From: Pycnococcus provasolii
Taxonomy: Eukaryota; Chlorophyta; Pseudoscourfieldiophyceae; Pseudoscourfieldiales; Pycnococcaceae
DNA length: 64,000 bases
Assembly (NCBI GenBank): GCA_938743325.2
Contig: OW568862.1
Span: 1,390,201-1,454,200, forward strand
Direction: 5' to 3'
Shown here: piece by piece, positions 19,783-28,551 of the stretch
Numbering within the stretch: position 1 is the first letter of the stretch
Layout: every line of letters begins with the position of its first letter
Notes under the pieces: model-generated
Told to the model about the DNA's origin: nothing
The model's database searches: none
Seen by the model: only the letters and a program-made list of their open reading frames with translations
Translations under genes and position numbers: made by a program

Positions 19783-22700
19783 TTAGAATGCATCGCCATC
19801 GGCGTGTGCTGTGGTCTGCTTCATGCGTTTGGCTGACGGCTCATCGGCCGATGCCTGCGCTGAAGTACTAATGAAATTTAGTACGCGGTAACCCCACGAC
19901 TTAAGTACCTGCATGAGGTGTTGAATTCGTTGAAAAGACAAAGGTTTTGTGAGTGCATCAGATGGGTTATCGTCACCTGGAGTATGAAGGAGCTTGAAGA
20001 CTCCAGCACGAGCGTGCTCGCGCGTAAAGAACAATCGCGTCCTGATATGCTTCATGGACGTGTTGTGAATCGGATTGGTCAAGATATTTCTGCACGTAGT
20101 TGAGTCGCTGAAGAGGAAAGTTTGCACGCTTAGTTGAAAAGCATGAAGAAACAACTGCTTCCAATAGAGAAGATGAGTGACTGCGGTCGCTCCGGCGACG
20201 GTCTCGGCCTCTCCACTGCTCAGAGTAGTATACGGCTGATGCTTGCAGTACCAATCCAAAAGACAATTGCCACATGTAACATACAATCCAGAAATACTTC
20301 GCCCAGTTATAGGACAGCTTGCGTGACTCGCATCAACCAGAACTGATAGGGCCAGTGGCTGATCGATAGCCTTATACTCCAGACCTTCTTCACATGTGTT
20401 GACCAGGTAAGTAAGAATCCGAATCAACTGATTCCAATGCGTGGGATCAGGATTACTTAACGCCCGAGAAATAACAATCAGCGCAACGCTGATATCATGA
20501 CGTGTGCATCTATTCACCCACAGAAGAGCTGAGAATAAAGAAAGGAAAGGCCTAGTCTTCATCTTGAGCTTTTCAGCCTCGGTCAGCTCAGACTTAACCT
20601 TAATGACGAAATGAGATGACATAGGAGTATTAATTTCCGGGTTCTGCTCCAAATTGTAGGTGCGAGCCAAATCCATTATGTATGCCTTTTGGTTTAGCAG
20701 AAATGATCCATCAGGTAGATAGTTAACCTTTATGTTGAACATTCGGGTGAGCTGCTCCTGCTGCGAGCCAATATCGAATCGCTTGCAGAGTGCATCCATG
20801 AATCTGTCACGTTCTAAGTGATCGGAGTAGGCGATCTTTCCATCGTCCGTATGCACAAACAATGCAATGATGGGAACTCCATTCTTGTGAAGGAACCAGA
20901 GACTGGTGTCGGCGGGTGACTGAGACATGCCATACCCTTCCAAGAAAGAGAAGAAGTCAACCATCCAGTTGTGCCCGCTCTGACGCAATCCGTAAAGAGA
21001 CTTGACTAACAGCCATATCAATTCGTTTCCATTTTCATCGTAGCGCTCCAGACCATGTGGCGGCTTCATGTAAATCGTCTCAGTCAGGTAGCTATGAAGG
21101 TAAGCAGCGCGGACATCGAACTCGTCCATCTTCATTTCATACGTTACCACGATAAACATAAACATCCGCATGGTAGATACCTTCGGAGTAGATGCGTATG
21201 TCTCAAAGAAATCCACGCCAAAGATCTGAGTAAAACCTTGAGCCACCAATCGAGCCTTAGCTTTGAGAAGAAGTCCAGTGATTGGGTCGAACTTGATCTC
21301 AAATATGACGCGACCTCTGATCGTATGTTGTCCAGCTGGAAGGTACACCCAGCGGTATACGCCGTTCCGTTCCATGTTACTGATCTCGGTGCCCATAGCC
21401 TCAAGGTACAGTGACTTGAGCGGACCAGGTTTCATAGCCATGAGCTCGCGGCTATTCGTCGGAACAAATATGTTCTTGCGATTCTCCGATGTGAGAATTG
21501 GATTCGTGTCTGCAGTCTGTGCCGTCATAAGTGCTGCGCTGCCCTTGACATCGAATTCATTTTTCTTCGCATCGTCGAATTCTCCATTCGAGAAAGCGAT
21601 CTCGTAGACTTGCGTATTCGTATCGTATCCAACGATGAGTCCATCCCATCCGGGCCAGGCGTGCAGTTCAACCTTGCGGAACATGTTCTGCTCAGGCTTT
21701 GCGTGCTGCAGTACTTGATCCCATACCTCTGGATGATACTCGAGAAGTCCAATGAGATAAACGAAGGTGGTACCTTTGTTTGCGGTGTGTATCTCTGCAA
21801 CTGAATTGATGAAATCGCCCTCTTGCCAGAGGAACACATCTTTGACTCTGATGTCCTCTAAACGAGTGTTCCTGCGGATGACGGCAGGAGTAAGTCCGTC
21901 ATGTGAGGATCTGCAGAGTCGGTAAACCGCGACATCCCATCGCGTCTTGCCGCATGACTTGCCATTTGGGTGACGGTATACCTCTTCTCCTGCTGGAATG
22001 CTGAAGAGGTATTCCCAGCGGTCAACGGTGACGGACTCCCAGTCCGGTATCACAAGGGTAATGCTGAGTGTCTTGTTTGCGTCGAATACGGCCTCACAAT
22101 CTCGGATGTGCAGCTGAAGTTCGGTGACACTCGGAAATGGTGGATTGGCAAATATGGAATCATAGTTTTTGAGTCGATCTATGGATTCTGCGAATGGTGT
22201 GTCAGGATTGGAGCCGCGTGCAAGGCGTTGGTTGGCTCCATCCGTACGGTTGTAAGCTTCGTAGGTGTGGTCGCCAGTTATCCGCGTGATGCGCTTGTAC
22301 ACCCGGTCGTTGACCATCTGTTCGCTGTGACCGTGGATGCCCAATGCGCCGAGGTCGGGTTCGCCACCACCCTCAATTGGCGATGCACCACCCTCAGTTG
22401 GCGGTGCTTGATTGAGCGCGTCATGGATGAACTTGTCGACCTCGTCCAAACCATCTCCTCCACCACCCTCGACAGGCGCAGCCGTGCCAGAAACGGTGTG
22501 GCTGTCGACGCCCGAGATGGTGTTGTCGGAACTCGTGGCGAGTTCGACGGAGAGAAGGCGATGTCCGCGGATGTATACTGTATCTGTTACGGGATCGTAG
22601 ACGTATGCGCTGTGCGCGTCTTTGAAACCTAGATAGATGTACTGCTTCCCATGCGGCTGCATTGCGTTGCGGAGCTGCTTGGGTATGTACACGTAGATGA

Positions 22701-23859
22701 GGCTGCCGATAATGCGGAGCGCAGAGAGATCGTCGGCAGACCGAAAGAGTTCGATGGATGGAATTTTATCGGTAGCACCGTGCGTCATGTTGTTGTAGAT
22801 GATCGCGACGGTCTTGAGGACGATGGGCCAGTATTTGCGCGGCACGTGCGGTGCTGCGAATAATATGGCCATGACATGCGTCCAGAGAGTATCAATGATT
22901 CGCTCGTGCCTGCCGCCCGCCTTCTTGTCGTACGGCGGCGTAGTGCTGGTATGAATGTTGTTGGCGAGGGCAGTTTTCTTCATTTCGCCTTCATTCAGGA
23001 CTTTTTCGCTGTCAGCGCGCAATTCTTTGATTTCGATGCCCTTGCTGCGCATGAATGCGACGTACTGCAGAAGTGCGTTTGCAGAATCGCTCTTCTTCCG
23101 CAATGCGTACGGCACAGTATGACGGGTCTTGTCGTCCGTGAAGTGAATGAAGTACTTGTCGCCTCGATATGATGGTGTCGGAACATCGGTCTTGATGTCC
23201 GTGTGAACGAGTGCTTCGCCGACGCGGTCCGTTCGTTCTGATTGACGATGTTTGGGGATGTCGTGTGCTTTCCCTTCAACGCAGCCTCGACAGAGGTGCG
23301 TGAGTTTCTTGGTGGCGGTGTCTGCTGATGTCTTATGTTCGCCGAATTTTGCTCCGGCCGCAATGCTAGCCTTGATTTTCGTTTCGTTGAAATGAGCGAG
23401 TCGCAGATGCAGCAGACGTAGTCCCTCTAGCGCATGGATAGCGTATGCAGCTGCTGGGGATTGATGGAATGTGGTGTCGATCGTCATGTCGAAATCGAGT
23501 GGCGGTGCCACCTCGACGCAGAAGAAGTTGTCGACGATCTTGATGGGGTACGTGTTTCCTCTGTTGTCGTAGAGCTCGAGTCTGCTGAGCGAGACGTCCC
23601 AGCCGTTGGCCGCGAGCTGCACGAGCGACAGAAGATTTCGTGAGATGGTTGTGCAAGTTATCACCTGCTTGAGGTCGATTCGCGCTCGTAATCCTTCGAG
23701 CGAATTGAGCGCGATGCTGAGCCTCTGTATAATTCTGCCCCTGAAATTTCCCATGAGTGTTTCGATCTGGACGTCGCTGCCCGACGTGCCTCCAATAAAG
23801 TAGAGGACGTGATTCGTAGCGGCGCTGTCCAGTATTAGATATCCGTCAGTGGACATCAT
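19783..23859 (-). CDS. pol: Copia pol polyprotein (copy 1)
   Basis: 1358 residues in copia order: aspartic protease (LDSAATNHVLYF, residue about 10), GAG-pre-integrase HHCC zinc finger (HLRLAH ... LTHLCRGCVEGKAH), integrase core with its acidic residues, reverse transcriptase (DFFETYASTPKVSTMRMFM, LYGLRQSGHNWMVDF, LFVHTDDGK) and RNase H (SVLVDASHA, SSGEAETVAGATAV). The frame is intact and differs from copy 2 at a handful of residues. Its ATG overlaps the gag stop as ATGA. Confidence 0.95.
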   Translation of the reverse strand: MMSTDGYLILDSAATNHVLYFIGGTSGSDVQIETLMGNFRGRIIQRLSIALNSLEGLRARIDLKQVITCTTISRNLLSLVQLAANGWDVSLSRLELYDNRGNTYPIKIVDNFFCVEVAPPLDFDMTIDTTFHQSPAAAYAIHALEGLRLLHLRLAHFNETKIKASIAAGAKFGEHKTSADTATKKLTHLCRGCVEGKAHDIPKHRQSERTDRVGEALVHTDIKTDVPTPSYRGDKYFIHFTDDKTRHTVPYALRKKSDSANALLQYVAFMRSKGIEIKELRADSEKVLNEGEMKKTALANNIHTSTTPPYDKKAGGRHERIIDTLWTHVMAILFAAPHVPRKYWPIVLKTVAIIYNNMTHGATDKIPSIELFRSADDLSALRIIGSLIYVYIPKQLRNAMQPHGKQYIYLGFKDAHSAYVYDPVTDTVYIRGHRLLSVELATSSDNTISGVDSHTVSGTAAPVEGGGGDGLDEVDKFIHDALNQAPPTEGGASPIEGGGEPDLGALGIHGHSEQMVNDRVYKRITRITGDHTYEAYNRTDGANQRLARGSNPDTPFAESIDRLKNYDSIFANPPFPSVTELQLHIRDCEAVFDANKTLSITLVIPDWESVTVDRWEYLFSIPAGEEVYRHPNGKSCGKTRWDVAVYRLCRSSHDGLTPAVIRRNTRLEDIRVKDVFLWQEGDFINSVAEIHTANKGTTFVYLIGLLEYHPEVWDQVLQHAKPEQNMFRKVELHAWPGWDGLIVGYDTNTQVYEIAFSNGEFDDAKKNEFDVKGSAALMTAQTADTNPILTSENRKNIFVPTNSRELMAMKPGPLKSLYLEAMGTEISNMERNGVYRWVYLPAGQHTIRGRVIFEIKFDPITGLLLKAKARLVAQGFTQIFGVDFFETYASTPKVSTMRMFMFIVVTYEMKMDEFDVRAAYLHSYLTETIYMKPPHGLERYDENGNELIWLLVKSLYGLRQSGHNWMVDFFSFLEGYGMSQSPADTSLWFLHKNGVPIIALFVHTDDGKIAYSDHLERDRFMDALCKRFDIGSQQEQLTRMFNIKVNYLPDGSFLLNQKAYIMDLARTYNLEQNPEINTPMSSHFVIKVKSELTEAEKLKMKTRPFLSLFSALLWVNRCTRHDISVALIVISRALSNPDPTHWNQLIRILTYLVNTCEEGLEYKAIDQPLALSVLVDASHASCPITGRSISGLYVTCGNCLLDWYCKHQPYTTLSSGEAETVAGATAVTHLLYWKQLFLHAFQLSVQTFLFSDSTTCRNILTNPIHNTSMKHIRTRLFFTREHARAGVFKLLHTPGDDNPSDALTKPLSFQRIQHLMQVLKSWGYRVLNFISTSAQASADEPSAKRMKQTTAHADGDAF

Positions 23860-25010
23860 TTCTGATCCTCCAGTTTATCCGTTAGAAAAGCAACTTGCTT
23901 CTTCAGTATCGATGTCGGATTTCCGTCTTTCGGGGGATTTGGACACTTGTTGGCGTAATGCCCAAACTGCCCACATTTGAAGCATTCAACGTCCTTGATG
24001 TCGATCTGTCCATACTGGGTGTATCCGCGGCCGTATCCTCGTCCGCGGCCTCCCGCTGCACCACGGCCTCCGCGTCCGCGTCCTCCTCCAGGGCGTGGGT
24101 TGGGGCAGGTGCTGGTGGTATGTTCGATCGTGATTTGCCCACAGTTGTTGCACAGCTGTGGACGCTTGAGTTGAGGAAGCCCTTCATTCGTAGCGAGCGC
24201 TGTCGCGTTTTTCGTGAGGGTCTTCTGCACCTCGGCGGCGACAGCAGTTGCCAAAGCGGCATGAGGCGAGATCTTCGGCTTTGGTGTGCGATTTTCCTCC
24301 TGCTGCGCCTTGCGCTTTCCTCCTTTCATCTTCTGCTCGTGCTCGGCGCGATCTGTCGCATAGTGGTTCTGGACTGCCTGCTTAAGCTCGAGATACGTCG
24401 GCATGACCATCCCAGGTATCTTCATGGAGTCCAAAATACTGCGGTATTTGTCGGTATTCACCGTCCGCATGAGCAAGGCGATTTTCATGTTGTCCGGTGT
24501 GCCTGGGAAAAACTCGGTCAAAATACGCTCCAGCGACTGCAGGTTCGGAGCGGGATCTTGGTGCATAGTGGTTTCGATGTTCAGTAGCTCCGTCAGCGCT
24601 GATATGGTGTTCGCGAGGTTAGGAGCTCCGTGAAGTTTCCAAAGACGGTGAAGGAGTAGTATGCCGTTTTTCTTCTCGTTCTCGTACGCGTCGTTTGCAG
24701 CCTGAGACAGCGTTGCCTTCACTGCTGTATAGATATAACGTCGGTCGGGAACGGAGTAATACTGCACCCAGGTTTCTTCGTCGATCTCTTCAAGGTTCTC
24801 AAGTTTGATGTCTCTCTCGATGTTGTAGAAGCCAACTTCCTCTAGCTGCTCCACAACCGCCTTGAACCAGCGACGGTACTGTTTCTGCTGCCCGTCGTAT
24901 TTCTTTTTGTCCAAAGCGTTTAGTATGGCGTCCGTAGTGCTGTTGCGGGATTTCTCTCGCTTCAGGTGCGTCATACCGTCAGTAAGGCCCTCAGCGGCCA
25001 TAGGGTCCAT
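23856..25010 (-). CDS. gag: Copia gag (copy 1)
   Basis: 384 residues from the ATG at 25010. The N-terminal two-thirds resembles the UBN2/retrotransposon gag capsid region (KKYDGQQKQYRRWFKAVVEQ, ILTEFFPGTPDNMKIALLM). The C-terminal part has a Gly/Arg-rich stretch between two CCHC-type knuckles (CNNCGQITIEHTTSTC and CFKCGQFGHYANKC). The stop codon overlaps the pol start. Confidence 0.92.
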   Translation of the reverse strand: MDPMAAEGLTDGMTHLKREKSRNSTTDAILNALDKKKYDGQQKQYRRWFKAVVEQLEEVGFYNIERDIKLENLEEIDEETWVQYYSVPDRRYIYTAVKATLSQAANDAYENEKKNGILLLHRLWKLHGAPNLANTISALTELLNIETTMHQDPAPNLQSLERILTEFFPGTPDNMKIALLMRTVNTDKYRSILDSMKIPGMVMPTYLELKQAVQNHYATDRAEHEQKMKGGKRKAQQEENRTPKPKISPHAALATAVAAEVQKTLTKNATALATNEGLPQLKRPQLCNNCGQITIEHTTSTCPNPRPGGGRGRGGRGAAGGRGRGYGRGYTQYGQIDIKDVECFKCGQFGHYANKCPNPPKDGNPTSILKKQVAFLTDKLEDQK

Positions 25011-25383
25011 GATTTGCAGCCGTGTGGTGTTGTCCAAGAGATTTCACTTCGAGATTTCCAAAGATGCTGTAGATCTAGAGATCTGTGTTTCGAGGATCAG
25101 GAGATTTACGTTTCGAGATTTTCGGTTCGTTGGTTCCCGGTAAAGAAAAATAGTCCAAGTATAACCTTCGTGCGGTGAGCACTAATGCCAGCGGGCAAGA
25201 CATAACTTTTAACAACATAACATTACCGCGCTACTTGGTGATATGACAAGATATCGCCGGAAACGGCGGGTGAAAAAAATGGCTGTTGTTATTGGCTTCG
25301 TTCTGCACGACGCTGGCCGACGGTCGTCCGCATACCGGAGGCGAAATTTTTTTTTCAACATGTGGGTCAAACTGCCAGCCTGG

Positions 25384-25530
25384 CAATTAGGGTTACAATT
25401 AGGGTTACAATTAGGGTTACAATTAGGGTTACAATTAGGGTTACAATTAGGGTTACAATTAGGGTTACAATTAGGGTTACAATTAGGGTTACAATTAGGG
25501 TTACAATTAGGGTTACAATTAGGGTTACAA
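25384..25530 (+). repeat. 12-bp telomere-variant array (TTAGGGTTACAA)n
   Basis: About twelve head-to-tail copies of a 12-mer in which TTAGGG alternates with TTACAA. It abuts, in phase, the canonical TTAGGG array that follows. The preceding 207 bp (25177-25383) are unrelated to copia and show no gene. Confidence 0.95.
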
Positions 25531-25686
25531 TTAGGGTTAGGGTTAGGGTTAGGGTTAGGGTTAGGGTTAGGGTTAGGGTTAGGGTTAGGGTTAGGGTTAG
25601 GGTTAGGGTTAGGGTTAGGGTTAGGGTTAGGGTTAGGGTTAGGGTTAGGGTTAGGGTTAGGGTTACGGTTAGGGTTAGGGTTAGGG
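25531..25686 (+). repeat. Interstitial telomere-type array (TTAGGG)n
   Basis: About 26 nearly perfect TTAGGG units on the plus strand, with one TTACGG variant near the right end. This is the orientation of a right chromosome end. TTAGGG differs from the TTTAGGG or TTTTAGGG of many plants and green algae. Confidence 0.97.
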
Positions 25687-25751
25687 CCTCTGTTTTTGGT
25701 TTTTCGTTTTCTCCCCCCACGTCATCCCCTTTTTTGGCATTTCCCCAAACA

Positions 25752-26252
25752 TCAGAGCTTTGGGTTCACGTTGAGCTTTGGGGGGCTGGTGGGGAGGCCT
25801 TTTGCGCTGCCGTTATTTTCTCCGGCGTTGTTGACGACTTGCTCGTCGGTGTCGACACCGTTGACGAACGTCGTGGGCGTGTATACGTACGCTCGGTCAA
25901 TGATCTGCATGACTTCCGAGAATGCGACGCCGTACAGACCAAATTCCTGCTGTGTGAGTTCAACGAGGCCGTTGACGTAGTCAGACAGCTCTGGCGACAT
26001 GTTCGGCGACTTTCCGCTCATCGCCATGTCCGCACGCATTTTCGCAAGCTCTGCCCGTACGTTCACTTTTTCATCGGCAGGTGTCTCCTCAGCCGACGCG
26101 TGAACACGAACATTGTTACGATTCCCACAATGATGACGACGACGATGACAAGAAGACCCTGACCCCAACCCACAAGAGAATTGTCTTTGATGAATGTGGT
26201 GATGGGAAGAAACACCACGAAGGGAAGCCGTCATAGAGCTATTCACACTCAT
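25752..26252 (-). pseudogene. HopJ-family protein, 3'-truncated, between two telomere arrays
   Basis: An open frame of 166 residues from the ATG at 26252. Residues about 1-65 are His/Ser/Arg-rich and end VRVHA, like a plastid transit peptide. Residues about 90-150 match the start of the HopJ family: FSEVMQIIDRAYVYTPTTF, then NG and VNNAGENNGSAK. In complete members the similarity continues for roughly 50 more residues after the GS(C)K element; here it stops and 15 unrelated residues lead to a stop codon 66 bp from the TTAGGG array. No splice donor is visible at the break, so I read this as a truncated gene. HopJ was named from a bacterial effector but is widespread in algae; its function there is unknown. 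It may still be expressed. Confidence 0.65.
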
Positions 26253-26348
26253 CTTGATTACGCGAAACACTTCAAGTACCGTACGAAAGTTATATATGTG
26301 GAGAAACGACTCGATGCGAAAAAATGACAAGTGGCGCCGCCGCCGATG

Positions 26349-26520
26349 CCTAACACCTACACCTGTGCCTAACCCAAACCTCAAACCCAAACCCCTAACC
26401 CTAACCCTAACCCTAACCCTAACCCTAACCCTAACCCTAACCCTAACCCTAACCCTAACCCTAACCCTAACCCTAACCCTAACCCTAACCCTAGATCTAG
26501 GGTTACGGGTTAGGGTTTTG
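26349..26520 (-). repeat. Interstitial telomere-type array (CCCTAA)n with an inverted tip
   Basis: Degenerate CCTAACAC/CCCAAACC words (26349-26392) precede about 17 perfect CCCTAA units (26393-26494). The array ends in a perfect 20-bp palindrome, TAACCCTAGATCTAGGGTTA (26486-26505), followed by two TTAGGG-like units reading the other way. Relative to the left array this one is inverted. Confidence 0.95.
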
Positions 26521-26751
26521 CAAAAACGCAGCATCAAAAACGCAGCATGGATTCGACATGGTGTCGGCTCGCATCTCCACACGCCCCCCGCGGGGCAATC
26601 ACAAACCGGCGAAGTGGCTCTCACTCGGCTCTCGTGAATCACGCGCGGCAATCACTGCGTCTCCCCCCCCCCATGCCCTTTCTCGCCCCCATCATCCGCC
26701 GTCCGTGGCACCGCGCCCCTGCGTGCCTCCGCCAACGCCACGCGCACGAAC

Positions 26752-27459
26752 ATGATCTTCAAGGCCGCCACCAAGCCTAAGGCGAAGAAGGTTGCCAAGT
26801 CGAACAAGTCCGGAAACTGGACGCTCAAGCGTACCATCGCGGAGAAGAAGCCCGCGGACATCGTGCAGAACTTCGGTGCCGGCGTGCAGTTCGGAGGCTT
26901 CACGAAGGCGAACGAGCTCTTCAGCGGACGTCTTGCTATGCTCGGCTTCGCCGCGCTTATCGTCGAGGACTCCCTCACGGGCAAGGGTTCCATCGCGCAG
27001 ATCGACTCCGAGCTCGGCCTGCAGCTGTGGGAGACGGAGGACCTGCTCCTTCTTCAGATTGGCGTGATTGGAGCGCTCGCCGCGACTGGCTTCGCGTCGG
27101 GCGGACAGCCGTTCCGCGACCTGTACCCAGAGGACGCGCAGAACCTGTACTCGCCGAAGGATGGCGAGAAGTTCTGGCGCCAGGTGTTCGGCCTCGCGGA
27201 GGAGGGCCCGGTGTTCGGCTTCAACACGAACAACGAGCTCCTGCTCGGCCGCCTCGCGATGACGGGCTTCGCCGTGACGACGCTCATCGAGGCTGTGTCT
27301 GGCCGCGGCCCGCTCGAGCAGCTCGGCTTCGAGCTCGGCGCGAGCAGCCTTCACTTCGAGGAGGACTTCTTCCTTGCGTCTGCGGCATTCTTCGCGGTGA
27401 GCGCTGTGTTACCCGCGGCGCTGACGGGCCTGTCGAGCCTGTCTGGCTTCAAGAAGTAA
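26752..27459 (+). CDS. PSBS: PsbS-like photosystem II 22 kDa protein (photoprotection)
   Basis: PsbS senses lumen acidification and triggers energy-dependent quenching in photosystem II antennae. The 235-residue protein has the PsbS two-fold repeat: GFTKANELFSGRLAMLGFAA (about residues 55-75) and GFNTNNELLLGRLAMTGFAV (about 158-177), each followed by a (T/S)GxG turn, a conserved Glu (SELG; FELG) and a second hydrophobic helix, giving four membrane helices. The two Glu appear equivalent to the pH-sensing residues of plant PsbS. The ATG at 26752 lies at what looks like the mature N-terminus. Upstream in the same frame is a transit-peptide-like sequence (SSAVRGTAPLRASANATRT) with no in-frame ATG, while an ATG at 26673 is one base out of phase. 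See findings. Confidence 0.85.
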   Translation: MIFKAATKPKAKKVAKSNKSGNWTLKRTIAEKKPADIVQNFGAGVQFGGFTKANELFSGRLAMLGFAALIVEDSLTGKGSIAQIDSELGLQLWETEDLLLLQIGVIGALAATGFASGGQPFRDLYPEDAQNLYSPKDGEKFWRQVFGLAEEGPVFGFNTNNELLLGRLAMTGFAVTTLIEAVSGRGPLEQLGFELGASSLHFEEDFFLASAAFFAVSAVLPAALTGLSSLSGFKK

Positions 27460-28151
27460 GCGCGCGCAAATGTCTCATCGTCGCGGTAGGTCTGGACAGG
27501 CTGATGTCATGTGTGCAAGCTCAAACACCGCGTCGGCACTCGGTGGCGATGCTGTCGCTGCCCAAGCGCTCGTTCTATAGCTGCATGCAGCATACGCGTA
27601 CGGGTATTCACAAGCCTGACTGAACATTGCGTATATAGCGTACAGGAATGCCAACTAGGCAGGACAAAGATAAATATTCCTTGTCCCGCCTAGTACTTTG
27701 ATTCGGTGCGTGGTCAAAGTGGAGCTACCAAGTGGATGTCGAGCCGCTTCGCGCCACAAACTCGTGGCATGCAGATTGACAGTGGGTGGTCCGATTACTT
27801 CATCACCAAATATGCAGGTGCCTTCATCAAAAATTGCCGTCTAATGCATGTTGGTTCTTGCTCGGAGAGGACGACGACAACGAGTGGGAATATGGAGAAT
27901 GAGGAAGGAAAATATTGCCATTTTTTTTATTCAAAACCCAAACTCCTCAGAAATTTTCTGATCGTAATCAAAATGGAATTGCCCTCGACGTCGTCGTCGT
28001 CGATGTCGTCGTCGTCGATGTCGTCGTCTAATTAATTGTTTCCCCCCCGAGGAACGGAGTTGCAGCACACCGGCTGCCGGACATGACGAGCTCTCACCAC
28101 CACCACCATCGCCAACGAAGGCAGACGACGCCGATATAGACGCCGTGAACG
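27460..28151. other. Spacer between PSBS and copia copy 2
   Basis: About 690 bp without a supported gene. It includes a GTC microsatellite (about 27988-28028). The last 75 bp (from about 28076) are the outermost part of the left arm of the inverted duplication and match, inverted, 55225-55300. The last five bases, GAACG, are the target-site duplication of copia copy 2. Confidence 0.7.
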
Positions 28152-28367
28152 TGTGGCTTAACCCCTAATTCAGGTGGTTAACGCCGAACGAGGCTCTTGA
28201 CCCCTAAGACCCCCGGGGAAGTCCCCGGGGATAGCCGCCTTAGGAACGGTTGTCTTTGTTTCCCTTTACGTGTAACTCTCACCTTTTTCCGGTTTACCTT
28301 AAGTACTCCTTCGTAAGTGTACGCGCGGCAGAGCGTACCGCGGCAACTCAAGGCGCCACCTGCCACA
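28152..28367 (+). repeat. 5' LTR of copia copy 2
   Basis: 216 bp from TGTGGC to GCCACA, identical by eye to the 3' LTR at 34003. It contains a strong hairpin of facing CCCCGGGG-type blocks at roughly 28207-28231. Confidence 0.96.
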
Positions 28368-28551
28368 CAAGCTTGTGTCTAAGGACCGCACGAAGGTTAT
28401 ACTTGGACTATTTTTTATTTACCGAGAACCAACGAACCGAAAATCTCGAAACGTAAATCTCCTGATCCTCGAAACACAGATCTCTAGATCTACAGCATCT
28501 TTGGAAATCTCGAAGTGAAATCTCTTGGACAACACCACACGGCTGCAAATC

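Larger units (their letters stand above)
19345..25176 (-). mobile_element. Ty1/copia LTR retrotransposon, copy 1, lacking its 5' LTR
   Basis: This element is nearly identical to copy 2 at 28152-34218 but inverted. It has a 3' LTR (19345-19559), an intact pol and an intact gag. Homology with copy 2 stops at 25176, inside the leader: the 5' LTR and the 17 bases after it, including any primer-binding site, are missing. The sequence beyond (25177-25383) is unrelated and leads into a telomere-repeat array. Without a 5' LTR it cannot promote its own transcription normally, yet both reading frames are open. The few substitutions between copies (for example L/F in the second zinc knuckle) indicate recent common origin. 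Confidence 0.95.

Noticed and set aside
25010-25037. Longer gag starts at 25037 and 28525
   Set aside because: They use TTG; the ATG nine codons inside is shared by both copies.
25243-26162. Open frames through the TTAGGG array (Gly-Leu, Arg-Val or Thr-Leu repeats)
   Set aside because: An 18-nt period keeps every frame open; these are translations of telomere repeats.
26253-26651. N-terminal extension of the HopJ-like frame through the CCCTAA array
   Set aside because: It begins at no ATG near a promoter and is made of telomere repeat codons; the ATG at 26252 begins a transit-like peptide.
27706-28035. 109-codon frame ending in Ser/Met repeats
   Set aside because: The tail is a GTC microsatellite, and the start has no recognisable domain or promoter.
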